Shown piece by piece: positions 24,927 through 34,317 of a DNA stretch of 64,000 nucleotides. Under the pieces are notes generated by a model, which did no database searches, was not told where the DNA came from, and saw nothing but the letters and a program-made list of their open reading frames with translations. Positions within the stretch are counted from its first letter, which is position 1. Each line of letters begins with the position of its first letter. Source of the DNA: Oxalobacter paeniformigenes (GTDB lineage: Bacteria; Pseudomonadota; Gammaproteobacteria; Burkholderiales; Burkholderiaceae_D); contig NZ_JAMKYL010000005.1 of NCBI RefSeq assembly GCF_027158465.1, positions 62,001-126,000 of the forward strand. Reading direction: 5' to 3'. The position numbers and the translations under genes are program-made.

Positions 24927-26534
24927 ATGCATAAAAAAATGGTCAGCCTGTGGCGATACCTTCGTACACCTGTACTGCTAACATCGGCAACCGTTTTCGT
25001 AATCGGTTGCGCTTCAAAAAACCCCCTGATAGACGAAGCTGAACCTTCCGAAGACGCTGAAAAAGTCACTGTCGCAACAGAAAAAGCAGAACGTACAACG
25101 GATAGCGCACCACCTGCCACCGATGCCGGTATCCGCGAAAGCGCGATAAAAACCGAAACCGCCCACGAACCGGATGCCTTGTCCGAACCGGTCGAAACGG
25201 AACAGCCGCGATCCGACAGCATGGTTACCCCATCACCTGCGACAAAAACCATCCGGCAAAACGACGAAATACCGGCAAAACCCGATACTCTGCCAAATCC
25301 TGTCAAGACGGAACGCATACGTCATGACAACGCCGTTACCTCATCGCCAGCTGCGGAAACCATCGTGCAAGACAACAAAACGCAAGGTGAGTCCGACGCC
25401 ATGGCCGAGCTGCCCGTAACAGAACAACCACGGCGTCCAACCGTCATCGAGCCGATGCCCGCCATGCAGACTGGCGAAACCCATGCGGAAACCGATCTGA
25501 ACGCCAAACCGACCGGTTTTAAGAAATGGCTGAGCATATTCACGCCATACAAACTCAATATCCAGCAAGGCAATTTCGTATCATCTGAAATGCTTTCCAG
25601 AGTGCAGTACGGCATGACCAAGGAACAAGTACGTTTCGTACTGGGCACTCCCTTGCTGATGGACATGTTCCATGCCAACCGTTGGGATTATCTGTTCCGG
25701 CTGCAAAAACCGAACGGCGCCACGACCACCAACCGCGTCACCATCTTCTTCAGCGGCAATCTGGTCGACCGCATCGTCAGCGACAAGCTCCCGAACGAAA
25801 AAGAATACCTGATGCACATCACGTCCGACGACGAAGCATCGGACAAAACGAGGAAAGACATCGATTCCGAAGCAACAGCGCAGGAAACGGCAGAAACGAC
25901 GGCGACCTCCACGCCAGAGTCCGCTGACGCATCCACTGCTGCCGTTGCCGACGAAAGCCATGCGGAAACGGCTGACGATATGTCATCGGCGCCATCTTCC
26001 GAACCGGCTGCGACAGAACATCGAGAAACACGGGAGCCATCTGACGATACTGCGGTGTCAGGCAAAGACGATTCGGATGACAGGAATCGTGCGGCGCAGG
26101 CAGCACCGGTTACCGCCGCACAACCATCACTTCGCCCGTCAGGCGCCATTCGCCTGCCCAGAGCCTCAAGCACACCTGAACCGGCCCGTGTTCAGCAACC
26201 GCGCACCGCACCGGTACGCGAGCAGACACCTGCAACACGCGCTCCGGACACGACAAGGACAGCGCCAGCACCTGTCACACTGCCATCACCGGAACCGGTT
26301 CGTGCACCTGAGCCGGTCAGCACGTCCGAACCGGTACGTGCGACCGAGCCGACAAGTCAGCCCAAACGTATCGTGCGCCCGCTTCCGCGACCGCCCGTCC
26401 AGGCAGATTACGAAGATGAAGAAGAAACGTCCTCCGGAAACATCGGTGCCTTCGAACCTATCAGCACACCGAACCGTGCCGGCAGAATGCTTCCGCACTC
26501 ACCGAATGATGAATTGATCGGAAATATCCAATGA
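24927..26534 (+). CDS. bamE: Enlarged outer-membrane assembly lipoprotein BamE
   Basis: A 535-residue lipoprotein containing a normal BamE (SmpA/OmlA) domain at about residues 207-297, with the hallmark stretches NIQQGN, QVRFVLGTPLL and FHANRWDYLFRL. BamE helps the BAM complex insert beta-barrels. The signal ends in the lipobox VIGC, with Cys28. Typical BamE proteins are about 110-200 residues. Here about 175 low-complexity residues, including three 37-residue repeats (82-192), separate the lipid anchor from the domain. About 235 residues rich in Pro, Ala, Glu, Thr and Arg follow the domain, with EPVRA-like repeats near 456-475. The ATG at 24927 is chosen; the ribosome site is weak. It overlaps dapB by four bases (ATGA) and is divergent from fur. 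Confidence 0.88.
   Translation: MHKKMVSLWRYLRTPVLLTSATVFVIGCASKNPLIDEAEPSEDAEKVTVATEKAERTTDSAPPATDAGIRESAIKTETAHEPDALSEPVETEQPRSDSMVTPSPATKTIRQNDEIPAKPDTLPNPVKTERIRHDNAVTSSPAAETIVQDNKTQGESDAMAELPVTEQPRRPTVIEPMPAMQTGETHAETDLNAKPTGFKKWLSIFTPYKLNIQQGNFVSSEMLSRVQYGMTKEQVRFVLGTPLLMDMFHANRWDYLFRLQKPNGATTTNRVTIFFSGNLVDRIVSDKLPNEKEYLMHITSDDEASDKTRKDIDSEATAQETAETTATSTPESADASTAAVADESHAETADDMSSAPSSEPAATEHRETREPSDDTAVSGKDDSDDRNRAAQAAPVTAAQPSLRPSGAIRLPRASSTPEPARVQQPRTAPVREQTPATRAPDTTRTAPAPVTLPSPEPVRAPEPVSTSEPVRATEPTSQPKRIVRPLPRPPVQADYEDEEETSSGNIGAFEPISTPNRAGRMLPHSPNDELIGNIQ
25170..25502 (+). repeat. Three imperfect 111-bp tandem repeats inside bamE
   Basis: Residues 82-118, 119-155 and 156-192 of the BamE homologue align with an exact period of 37 residues. 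Copy 1 has PDALSEPVETEQPR and SPATKTIRQND. Copy 2 has PDTLPNPVKTERIR and SPAAETIVQDN. Copy 3 has SDAMAELPVTEQPR and degenerates after that. The DNA copies are diverged, so this is an old internal duplication. Confidence 0.7.
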
Positions 26535-27337
26535 ACAAAATGAAAATAGCAATTGCAGGAGCCAATGGCCGTATGGGCCGCATGTTGATCGAAGCCGTCT
26601 TGCGCGCTGACGATGCCATCCTGACCGGCGCGCTCGATGTCGCGAATGCGCCGGGAATCGGGAACGATGCCGGACTTTTTCTCGGAGAAACCACAGGCGT
26701 TCGCATCGAGTCGGACATGGAAAAGGCATTTGGGGATGCCGAATATGTCATCGACTTCACCCGTCCGGAAGGAACACTCGAACACCTTGCCTATTGCGCA
26801 AGACACAACATCAAAATGATCATCGGCACGACCGGCTTCGACGAAAACGGCAAAAAGGCCATCGAGGAAGCGGCCAAAACCATTCCTGTCGTGTTCGCGC
26901 CCAACATGAGCGTCGGTGTCAACGTCACCATGAAACTGATCGAAATCGCCGCAAAAAATTTCGCCGAAGGTTACGACATCGAGGTCATCGAAGCGCACCA
27001 CCGTCATAAAGTGGACGCGCCGTCCGGAACAGCGCTCAAGATGGGCGAAGTCATCGCCAATGCCATCGGACGCAACCTTCAGGAATGTGCGGTCTATTCC
27101 CGCGAAGGCATCACCGGTGAACGCGACCCGTCGACCATCGGATTTTCGACGATCCGTGGCGGCGATATCGTCGGCGATCACACCGTCCTGTTCGCAGGCA
27201 CGGGCGAACGGATAGAAATCACGCACAAGTCGGCCAGCCGTGCCACATATGCACAAGGCAGTCTGCGTGCGGCCCGTTTTCTGGCTGACAAATCCAGCGG
27301 TCTTTTCGACATGCAGGACGTTCTGCATCTGAAATAA
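26531..27337 (+). CDS. dapB: 4-hydroxy-tetrahydrodipicolinate reductase
   Basis: A 268-residue enzyme of the lysine/diaminopimelate pathway. It has an N-terminal NAD(P)-binding Rossmann fold (IAIAGANGRMGRML), the IGTTGFDENG segment and the family signature EAHHRHKVDAPSGTA with the catalytic His and Lys. Length matches E. coli DapB (273). Its ATG overlaps the bamE stop as ATGA, so the two are probably coupled. Confidence 0.97.
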   Translation: MNKMKIAIAGANGRMGRMLIEAVLRADDAILTGALDVANAPGIGNDAGLFLGETTGVRIESDMEKAFGDAEYVIDFTRPEGTLEHLAYCARHNIKMIIGTTGFDENGKKAIEEAAKTIPVVFAPNMSVGVNVTMKLIEIAAKNFAEGYDIEVIEAHHRHKVDAPSGTALKMGEVIANAIGRNLQECAVYSREGITGERDPSTIGFSTIRGGDIVGDHTVLFAGTGERIEITHKSASRATYAQGSLRAARFLADKSSGLFDMQDVLHLK

Positions 27338-27348
27338 TCACCCGTATA

Positions 27349-27376
27349 CCGTGCCGGCACACATGATCCGGCACGG
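27349..27376 (+). terminator. GC-rich hairpin after dapB
   Basis: Arms 27349-27357 and 27368-27376 (CCGTGCCGG with CCGGCACGG) form a perfect 9-base stem with a 10-base loop 11 bases past the dapB stop. No T-run follows, so it may be a Rho-independent-like pause or a 3'-end stabiliser rather than a terminator. Confidence 0.4.
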
Positions 27377-27459
27377 CTCATGAATACGCCATCCCCACGT
27401 GGTCGTATTATCATAACGACACCGTACCGAACCGAACAACCTTATTTGTGTAGTCCATC

Positions 27460-30099
27460 ATGCAAGACAGATACAACCATGCAGAAGTAGAAAAAGCTGC
27501 GCAGGATCAATGGGAATCCACGCACGCCTACAAGACAACAGAAAACGATCCGCGTTTTCCGAAAGGGAAATTTTATGCCTGCTCCATGCTGCCATACCCT
27601 TCCGGACGCCTGCACATGGGACACGTGCGCAACTACACCATCAACGATGTCATGTATCGCTACCTGCGCATGAACGGCTACAATGTCCTGATGCCCATGG
27701 GCTGGGATGCGTTTGGCATGCCTGCCGAAAACGCTGCCATGGCTCACGGCATTCCGCCAGCTGAATGGACCTACTCCAATATTGCCTACATGAAAGGCCA
27801 GATGGCCTCGATGGGACTGGCTATCGACTGGTCCCGTGAAATGACCGCGTGCAAGCCGGAATACTATAAATGGAACCAATGGATGTTCCTGAAAATGCTG
27901 GAAAAAGGCATCATTTACCAGAAAACCGGCACCGTCAACTGGGACCCTGTCGACCAGACCGTTCTGGCCAACGAACAGGTCATTGACGGACGTGGCTGGC
28001 GCTCCGGTGCGCTGATCGAAAAGCGGGAAATCCCGATGTATTATGCCCGTATCACCGATTATGCCGAAGAATTGCTCGACTATGTCACCAACAAATTGCC
28101 GGGATGGCCCGAACGGGTCCGTACCATGCAGATCAACTGGATCGGCAAATCCGAAGGTGTCCGCTTCGCATTCCTGCACGACATTCACGACACGGACGGC
28201 AAACTTATCGGCGACGGAAAACTCTGGGTATTCACCACACGTGCCGACACCATCAAGGGTGTCACCTTCTGCACCGTCGCGCCGGAACACGAACTGGCAC
28301 GCTTTGCAGCGAAAAACAATCCCGAACTGGCCGCCTTCATCGAAGAATGCAAAAAAGGCAGCGTCATCGAAGCCGATATGGCAACCATGGAAAAGAAAGG
28401 GATGCCGACAGGACTGTTCGTACGGCATCCACTGACCAACCAGCTTGTCGAAGTCTGGGTCGGCAATTATGTTCTCATGAGTTATGGAGACGGTGCCGTC
28501 ATGGCCGTCCCCGCGCACGATGAACGCGACTTCGAATTCGCACACAAATACGGCCTGCCGATCCGGCAGGTTATCGACGTCGAAGGCAAGACCTTCATGG
28601 AAGACGTCTGGCACGACTGGTATGCCGACAAGGAACACGGCAAATGCATCAATTCCGGCCGTTTCGATGGCATGAACCATCAGGAAGCCGTCGATGCCAT
28701 CGCCGCCGTACTGGCTGAAAAAGGACTGGGTGAGAAAAAAACCACTTACCGTTTGCGTGACTGGGGTATTTCGCGTCAGCGCTACTGGGGAACGCCGATT
28801 CCTATCATCCATTGTCCGGACTGCGGCGCCGTTCCGGTACCTGAAAAAGACCTGCCCGTTCTGCTGCCTGAAGATTGTATTCCGGACGGTACCGGCAACC
28901 CGCTGGCAAAAGACGAACGATTCATCAATACCACCTGTCCGCACTGCGGCAAGCCTGCAAAACGCGAAACCGACACCATGGACACCTTCGTCGATTCCTG
29001 CTGGTATTTCATGCGCTACTGTTCACCCGGCTCCGACAAGGCCATGGTTGATGAAAGAAACGACTACTGGATGCCGATGGACCAGTACATCGGCGGTATC
29101 GAACATGCCGTCATGCACCTGCTCTACGCACGCTTCTGGACCAAGGTGATGCGTGACCTCGGTCTGGTGAAATTCGATGAACCGTTCGTACGGCTCCTGA
29201 CACAAGGCATGGTACTGAACGAAACCTACTATCGTGAAGATGCCTCCGGCAAAAAGACATGGTTCAATCCGGAAGAAATCGAATTGCGACTGGACGAAAA
29301 AGGGCGCCCTGTCTCGGCCAGTCTGAAAGCAGACGGACAACCCGTCCAGATCGGCGGCATCGAAAAAATGTCTAAATCGAAAAACAACGGTATCGATCCG
29401 CAAACCCAGATCGACCAGTACGGGGCGGACACCGCACGATTGTTCACCATGTTTGCTGCCCCGCCGGAACAGACGCTGGAATGGTCAGGCTCCGGTGTGG
29501 AAGGCGCCAGCCGCTTCCTGCGTCGTGTCTGGGCTTTTGCATACAGAAACCGTGAAATCCTCGCCGGCGCGAACCGCACGCTGCCGGACAATCTGCCCGA
29601 ACCGCTCAAGAGCCTGCGTCGCGACATCCACCAGGTACTGCAGCAAGCCAACCAGGATTATGCCCGTATCCAGTACAACACTGTCGTGTCGGCCTGCATG
29701 AAAATGCTCAATACCCTTGAAGCGGTCAAACCGGACGGCTCATCCGAATTCGCCAGTGTACTTTACGAAACCTTTTCCATTTTCCTCAGGGTACTGTATC
29801 CGGTCGTACCGCATATCACCTATATCCTGTGGAAAGAACTGGGATATGCCGACCACTACGGAGACCTCCTCGATGCGGCATGGCCGGAAGTCGACCCTGC
29901 GGCACTGGAACAGGACGAAATCACCATGGTCGTTCAGGTCAACGGCAAATTGCGCGGCAACATCCGTGTTCCGAAATCCGCCGACAAACCGGTCATCGAA
30001 CAAATCGCCCTCGCCAACGAAAGCGTCGCGAAATTCGTAACCGGCACCCCGAAACGGGTCATCGTCGTTCCGGGCAAACTGGTCAATATCGTAGTGTGA
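27460..30099 (+). CDS. leuS: Leucyl-tRNA synthetase
   Basis: An 879-residue class Ia synthetase. HIGH-type motif HMGH is at 52-55 and KMSKS at 636-640. The long editing (CP1) insert between them has the TRADTIKGVTFC threonine-rich segment. A zinc-like Cys cluster (CPDCG, CPHCG) lies near residues 450-490. Length matches bacterial LeuRS. It begins 122 bases after dapB and is followed by lptE, as in many gammaproteobacteria and betaproteobacteria. Confidence 0.98.
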   Translation: MQDRYNHAEVEKAAQDQWESTHAYKTTENDPRFPKGKFYACSMLPYPSGRLHMGHVRNYTINDVMYRYLRMNGYNVLMPMGWDAFGMPAENAAMAHGIPPAEWTYSNIAYMKGQMASMGLAIDWSREMTACKPEYYKWNQWMFLKMLEKGIIYQKTGTVNWDPVDQTVLANEQVIDGRGWRSGALIEKREIPMYYARITDYAEELLDYVTNKLPGWPERVRTMQINWIGKSEGVRFAFLHDIHDTDGKLIGDGKLWVFTTRADTIKGVTFCTVAPEHELARFAAKNNPELAAFIEECKKGSVIEADMATMEKKGMPTGLFVRHPLTNQLVEVWVGNYVLMSYGDGAVMAVPAHDERDFEFAHKYGLPIRQVIDVEGKTFMEDVWHDWYADKEHGKCINSGRFDGMNHQEAVDAIAAVLAEKGLGEKKTTYRLRDWGISRQRYWGTPIPIIHCPDCGAVPVPEKDLPVLLPEDCIPDGTGNPLAKDERFINTTCPHCGKPAKRETDTMDTFVDSCWYFMRYCSPGSDKAMVDERNDYWMPMDQYIGGIEHAVMHLLYARFWTKVMRDLGLVKFDEPFVRLLTQGMVLNETYYREDASGKKTWFNPEEIELRLDEKGRPVSASLKADGQPVQIGGIEKMSKSKNNGIDPQTQIDQYGADTARLFTMFAAPPEQTLEWSGSGVEGASRFLRRVWAFAYRNREILAGANRTLPDNLPEPLKSLRRDIHQVLQQANQDYARIQYNTVVSACMKMLNTLEAVKPDGSSEFASVLYETFSIFLRVLYPVVPHITYILWKELGYADHYGDLLDAAWPEVDPAALEQDEITMVVQVNGKLRGNIRVPKSADKPVIEQIALANESVAKFVTGTPKRVIVVPGKLVNIVV

Positions 30100-30117
30100 T
30101 ATCCCGCAGGACTGTCT

Positions 30118-30687
30118 ATGAAAAAAGCCTTCATGAAACCGGTTTCCCTGCTTTGCAGGATCGCCATCGCCGCAACAGTCATATTCCTGGTTTCATGCGG
30201 CTTTCATTTGCGTGGCAATTACGACTTTCCGTTTTCCACACTGTATATTGACTTTCCTGCCAATTCGCATACTGCCAGTGTCCTGAAACGGCAAATCCAG
30301 GGAATGAACGCCACCCGTATCGTCAACAGTCCCCAGGAAGCCGAAGTCATCCTGTCCGCCATTTCGGAAAAAAACCGCAGGGAAATCCTGACTTACAACG
30401 TACAGGGACGTGTACGCGAATATTCCCTGCATTACGACCTGGAATACATGATCAAGACAGCCCAGGGAAAAGTACTGCTCGCTCCCACCAAAGTCACGCT
30501 TCGCAGAACCATGACCTACGACGACTCGGAAGCGTTGTCCAAGGAAAACGAGGCAATTTTGCTGTACAAGGACATGCAATCGGATATGGCGCAACGTCTG
30601 CTCCGTCGGCTGGCAAGCATCGACATGACCGGTGCGGACAATACCACCGATTCCGGGGACAACGCCTACGGTACGGAACGCCCCTGA
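30118..30687 (+). CDS. lptE: LPS-assembly lipoprotein LptE
   Basis: A 189-residue outer-membrane lipoprotein that plugs the LptD barrel for LPS export. The signal peptide ends in LVSC with lipidated Cys27, followed by the typical GFHLRG start of mature LptE. The domain continues with a beta-rich region (REYSLHYDLEYMIK). The last 20 residues are polar and poorly conserved. It lies 18 bases after leuS and 12 bases before holA. Confidence 0.93.
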   Translation: MKKAFMKPVSLLCRIAIAATVIFLVSCGFHLRGNYDFPFSTLYIDFPANSHTASVLKRQIQGMNATRIVNSPQEAEVILSAISEKNRREILTYNVQGRVREYSLHYDLEYMIKTAQGKVLLAPTKVTLRRTMTYDDSEALSKENEAILLYKDMQSDMAQRLLRRLASIDMTGADNTTDSGDNAYGTERP

Positions 30688-30699
30688 CGACCTGAATGT

Positions 30700-31716
30700 A
30701 TGCTGCTCAAATATGAAACGCTCGAATCCCATCTGGATCAGGAATTGGCTCCGCTGTATATCCTGACGGGCGATGAACCGCTGTTGTTACTGGAATCAGC
30801 CGACCAGATCCGTCAGGCTGCACGCCGCCAGCATGTCATTGAACGTGAAGTCATGACCGTTGAACGCGGATTTAAATGGGGACAACTGCACGCAGCCAAC
30901 AATGCCATGTCACTGTTCGGTGATCGAAAATTCATCGAATTGCGCATACCCGGGGGCAAACCCGGCAAGGAAGGCAGTCAGGCCCTGCAGGAATATGTCG
31001 CCGCACGGCACACGGACAATATCACGCTGATCACCCTGCCCAGACTCGACATGGCGACCCGAAAATCCGCATGGGTGACTGCACTGCAAAAAAACGGCAT
31101 CTATATCGAAATTCCGACCATCGATCTTTCACGCCTTGGAAACTGGATCATTGCACGACTCAAAAAACAGCACCAGAGTGCCAGTCGGCAATGCATCGAT
31201 TTTTTGATGGAGCGCGTCGAAGGCAATCTGCTGGCCGCGCATCAGGAAATCCTGAAACTCGGTCTGTTGTATCCGGAAGGCGAGCTGGACTTCGAACAAG
31301 TCCGCCAGTCGGTTCTCAACGTCGCGCGCTACGACATCTTCAAACTGAACGAAGCCATGCTCAGCGGCAACCGGAGCCGTTTCATCCGGATGATGGAAGG
31401 ACTGAAAGGCGAAGGCGAACCGCTGCCGCTCATACTCTGGACATTCACCGAAGAAATACGGACGTTGCTCAAATGCAAGATCGCACTTGAAAACGGACAA
31501 TCCTTTTCCGGCATCGCCAAAACGCTCCGCCTGTGGGGTCCCAGAGAACGTCTGATGCAAGCGGCTGTAAACCGTCTTGACAAACAGGATATCCGTACCG
31601 CCTTGCAGCAAACAGCACAAATCGACCGGATCATCAAGGGATTGCATTCGGCGTCATGGATGGACGATGCATGGGATGCTCTGACACAACTGGGCTTGTC
31701 ACTGGCACACCCTTGA
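30700..31716 (+). CDS. holA: DNA polymerase III subunit delta
   Basis: A 338-residue clamp-loader delta subunit. The N-terminal domain starts with PLYILTGDEPLLLLESADQIR, characteristic of HolA, and the FGDRKFIELRIP and VEGNLLAAHQEILKLGLLYP segments follow. Delta opens the beta clamp. It sits in the conserved leuS-lptE-holA order. Confidence 0.96.
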   Translation: MLLKYETLESHLDQELAPLYILTGDEPLLLLESADQIRQAARRQHVIEREVMTVERGFKWGQLHAANNAMSLFGDRKFIELRIPGGKPGKEGSQALQEYVAARHTDNITLITLPRLDMATRKSAWVTALQKNGIYIEIPTIDLSRLGNWIIARLKKQHQSASRQCIDFLMERVEGNLLAAHQEILKLGLLYPEGELDFEQVRQSVLNVARYDIFKLNEAMLSGNRSRFIRMMEGLKGEGEPLPLILWTFTEEIRTLLKCKIALENGQSFSGIAKTLRLWGPRERLMQAAVNRLDKQDIRTALQQTAQIDRIIKGLHSASWMDDAWDALTQLGLSLAHP

Positions 31717-31774
31717 ACGGATACCCGCTCGATGGTAACGTTATTTTTTCCAGCCACCAACCATATACGCGACA

Positions 31775-33040
31775 ATGGACATTAAAAGTTACATGACCCG
31801 GATCGGGCAACAGGCCCGCAAAGCCGCCAGCGAAATGGCCAGGGCGGACACCGACACCAAAAACCGCGCTTTGCGATATATCGCCGAAGCGATTCGTCGT
31901 GATGTCGCACAACTGCGCGCCGCCAATCAAAAAGATCTCGACATCGCCGCAGAGAACGGTCTGGAACCGGCACTGCTGGATCGTCTGACCCTCTCGGAAA
32001 AAGCCATCGAAACCATGGCTGCCGGGCTGGAACAAATCGCTTCCCTTTCCGATCCTATCGGCGAAATCACCGATCTTCGCTTGCGTCCGTCTGGCATACA
32101 AGTAGGCCAGATGCGTGTACCCCTTGGCGTCATCGGCATCATTTACGAAGCACGTCCCAACGTGACCGTCGATGCCGCGGGCCTGTGCATCAAAAGCGGT
32201 AATGCCACCATCCTGCGCGGTGGTTCCGAAGCCATTCATTGCAATCAGGTACTGGCATCGCTCGTGCGTGAAGGCCTGAAGCACGCCGGTTTGCCGGAAC
32301 AGGCCGTACAAGTGATCGAAACAACCGACCGTGCCGCCGTCGGCGAGCTTATCACCATGACCGAATACGTCGATGTCATCGTACCACGCGGAGGCAAAGG
32401 CCTGATCGAACGGCTCATGCGCGAATCGAAAATCCCCATGATCAAGCATCTGGACGGCATCTGCCACATCTACATCGACGATTGCGCGGATCTTGAAAAA
32501 GCTGCCGAAATCGCCTTCAACGCGAAATGCCAGCGCTACGGGACCTGCAATACAATGGAAACGCTTCTGGTTTCCAAAAACGTGGCACTGGAAGCCTTGT
32601 CCATGCTGGCAAAACGATACCATGACGAAGAAGTCGAATTGAGATGCGATGAAAAGGCATACGAAATTCTTTACGATTACCCCTATCTGGCACGTGCAAC
32701 CGAAGCCGACTGGGAAACCGAATATCTGGCACCAATCCTGTCTGTCCGTATCGTCAACAACCTCGACGAAGCGATAGGCCATATCAATCGTTATTCATCC
32801 AAACATACCGATGCCATCATCACGGAAAACTACAGTCACGCCCTCCGTTTTCTGCGGGAAGTCGATTCGTCCTCTGTCATGGTCAATGCGTCAACCCGCT
32901 TCGCAGACGGTTTCGAATATGGTCTGGGGGCGGAAATAGGCATTTCGAACGACAAGTTGCATGCGCGTGGTCCCGTCGGTCTCGAAGGACTGACTTCCAT
33001 GAAATATGTCGTACTGGGACATGGCGAAATCCGGAAATAA
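31775..33040 (+). CDS. proA: Gamma-glutamyl phosphate reductase
   Basis: A 421-residue NADPH-dependent enzyme of proline synthesis, making glutamate-5-semialdehyde. It contains the ALDH-like fold with PLGVIGIIYEARPNVTVDAA and the catalytic cysteine C258 in QRYGTCNTMETLL. The length is typical (E. coli 417). It follows holA after 58 bases, a common beta-proteobacterial order. Confidence 0.97.
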   Translation: MDIKSYMTRIGQQARKAASEMARADTDTKNRALRYIAEAIRRDVAQLRAANQKDLDIAAENGLEPALLDRLTLSEKAIETMAAGLEQIASLSDPIGEITDLRLRPSGIQVGQMRVPLGVIGIIYEARPNVTVDAAGLCIKSGNATILRGGSEAIHCNQVLASLVREGLKHAGLPEQAVQVIETTDRAAVGELITMTEYVDVIVPRGGKGLIERLMRESKIPMIKHLDGICHIYIDDCADLEKAAEIAFNAKCQRYGTCNTMETLLVSKNVALEALSMLAKRYHDEEVELRCDEKAYEILYDYPYLARATEADWETEYLAPILSVRIVNNLDEAIGHINRYSSKHTDAIITENYSHALRFLREVDSSSVMVNASTRFADGFEYGLGAEIGISNDKLHARGPVGLEGLTSMKYVVLGHGEIRK

Positions 33041-33069
33041 TCCATCCACACGGTCAACAGGTAACCGAT

Positions 33070-34317
33070 ATGCCGACAATCCATTCCTATTTTTGCCCTT
33101 GTCCGCGAGGACTTGAGGCCGCCCTTGCCGAAGAACTGCAGGAAATCGCCGGCAAAAGCGATACGCTCCATATTCACCAGACCATTCCGGGCGGCGTCCA
33201 CTGTTCCGGCATGCAGCATGACGGCTGGCTGATCAACCTGTATTCGCGCATTGCATCGCGCGTCTTGCAACGTGTCGCACAGTCATCCTATCGCCATGAG
33301 GAAGACATATACCGTCTGGCTGTCAAACAACCATGGGAAACATGGTTCGGTGTGGAAAACACGATCCGTATCGATATCACCGCAATCCGTTCCCCACTGA
33401 AAAGTCTGAACTTCACCACCCTGCGCATCAAGGACGGTGTTGTGGACCGTTTCAGGAGTTTTACCCGCTCCCGACCTTCCGTCAACACTCATACACCCGA
33501 TATCCGTATCGCCGCTTTTCTGGACGCGCACAACGTCACCCTGTATCTGGATACTTCAGGCGAAGCCCTGTTCAAACGCGGATGGCGTCATGAAACAGGT
33601 GATGCACCACTGCGTGAAAACCTTGCCGCCGGACTGCTGAGAACCGCAGGCTGGAAACCCGGCATCCCGCTGCTGGACCCCATGTGCGGATCGGGCACCA
33701 TTCTGATAGAAGCGGCACAAATCATGCTGGGCATTCCCCCCGGACTCAACCGCACCTTCTCGTTTGAAAAATTCACCGGGTTCGATCGTGAAAAATGGCA
33801 GGCCATGAAATCGGCAGTTCGCCTCAACCCGGCACCGATGGAACCGTCGATCTTCGGCAGCGACATCTCCGGCGACATGCTGGACATGACCCGCCACAAC
33901 CTGAAAGCGGCCGGCATCACTTTCGATATTCCGCTTCACCAGATCGAAGCGCAGGAAATCCGTCTGCCGACCGAAAAACCCGGCATCATCCTGACCAATC
34001 CGCCATACGGCGAACGTATCGGCGTGCGTGGCAACCGCAATCTGGAAGAAAACGAGAGAGCCATCCGTTTCTACCAGGCATTCGGAACCACCCTCAAACA
34101 GCGTTTTCCGGGCTGGACCGTTTTCCTGTTTACCGCCGATTTCAACGTTCCGAGACTGCTTCGCCTGAAAGAATCACGCAAAACACCTTTTTACAACGGC
34201 CCGATCGAATGCCGTCTGTTCCGTTTCGATATGGTTGCAGGCTCCAACCGTACCCGCAAACCGGCCACATTCCGTATCGCTCGTCCTGCGCCATCCGCCG
34301 GAGAAACGCAAAATTGA
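33070..34317 (+). CDS. rlmL: 23S rRNA (guanine-N2)-methyltransferase, RlmL type
   Basis: A 415-residue RNA methyltransferase. A THUMP domain (about 45-155) is followed by a SAM-dependent methylase with LLDPMCGSGTILIEAA and the catalytic NPPY at 310-313. This corresponds to the N-terminal half of the fused E. coli RlmKL, which makes m2G2445; the RlmK half is absent, as in many betaproteobacteria. It ends in a four-base overlap with the pabAB start (TTGA). Confidence 0.9.
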   Translation: MPTIHSYFCPCPRGLEAALAEELQEIAGKSDTLHIHQTIPGGVHCSGMQHDGWLINLYSRIASRVLQRVAQSSYRHEEDIYRLAVKQPWETWFGVENTIRIDITAIRSPLKSLNFTTLRIKDGVVDRFRSFTRSRPSVNTHTPDIRIAAFLDAHNVTLYLDTSGEALFKRGWRHETGDAPLRENLAAGLLRTAGWKPGIPLLDPMCGSGTILIEAAQIMLGIPPGLNRTFSFEKFTGFDREKWQAMKSAVRLNPAPMEPSIFGSDISGDMLDMTRHNLKAAGITFDIPLHQIEAQEIRLPTEKPGIILTNPPYGERIGVRGNRNLEENERAIRFYQAFGTTLKQRFPGWTVFLFTADFNVPRLLRLKESRKTPFYNGPIECRLFRFDMVAGSNRTRKPATFRIARPAPSAGETQN

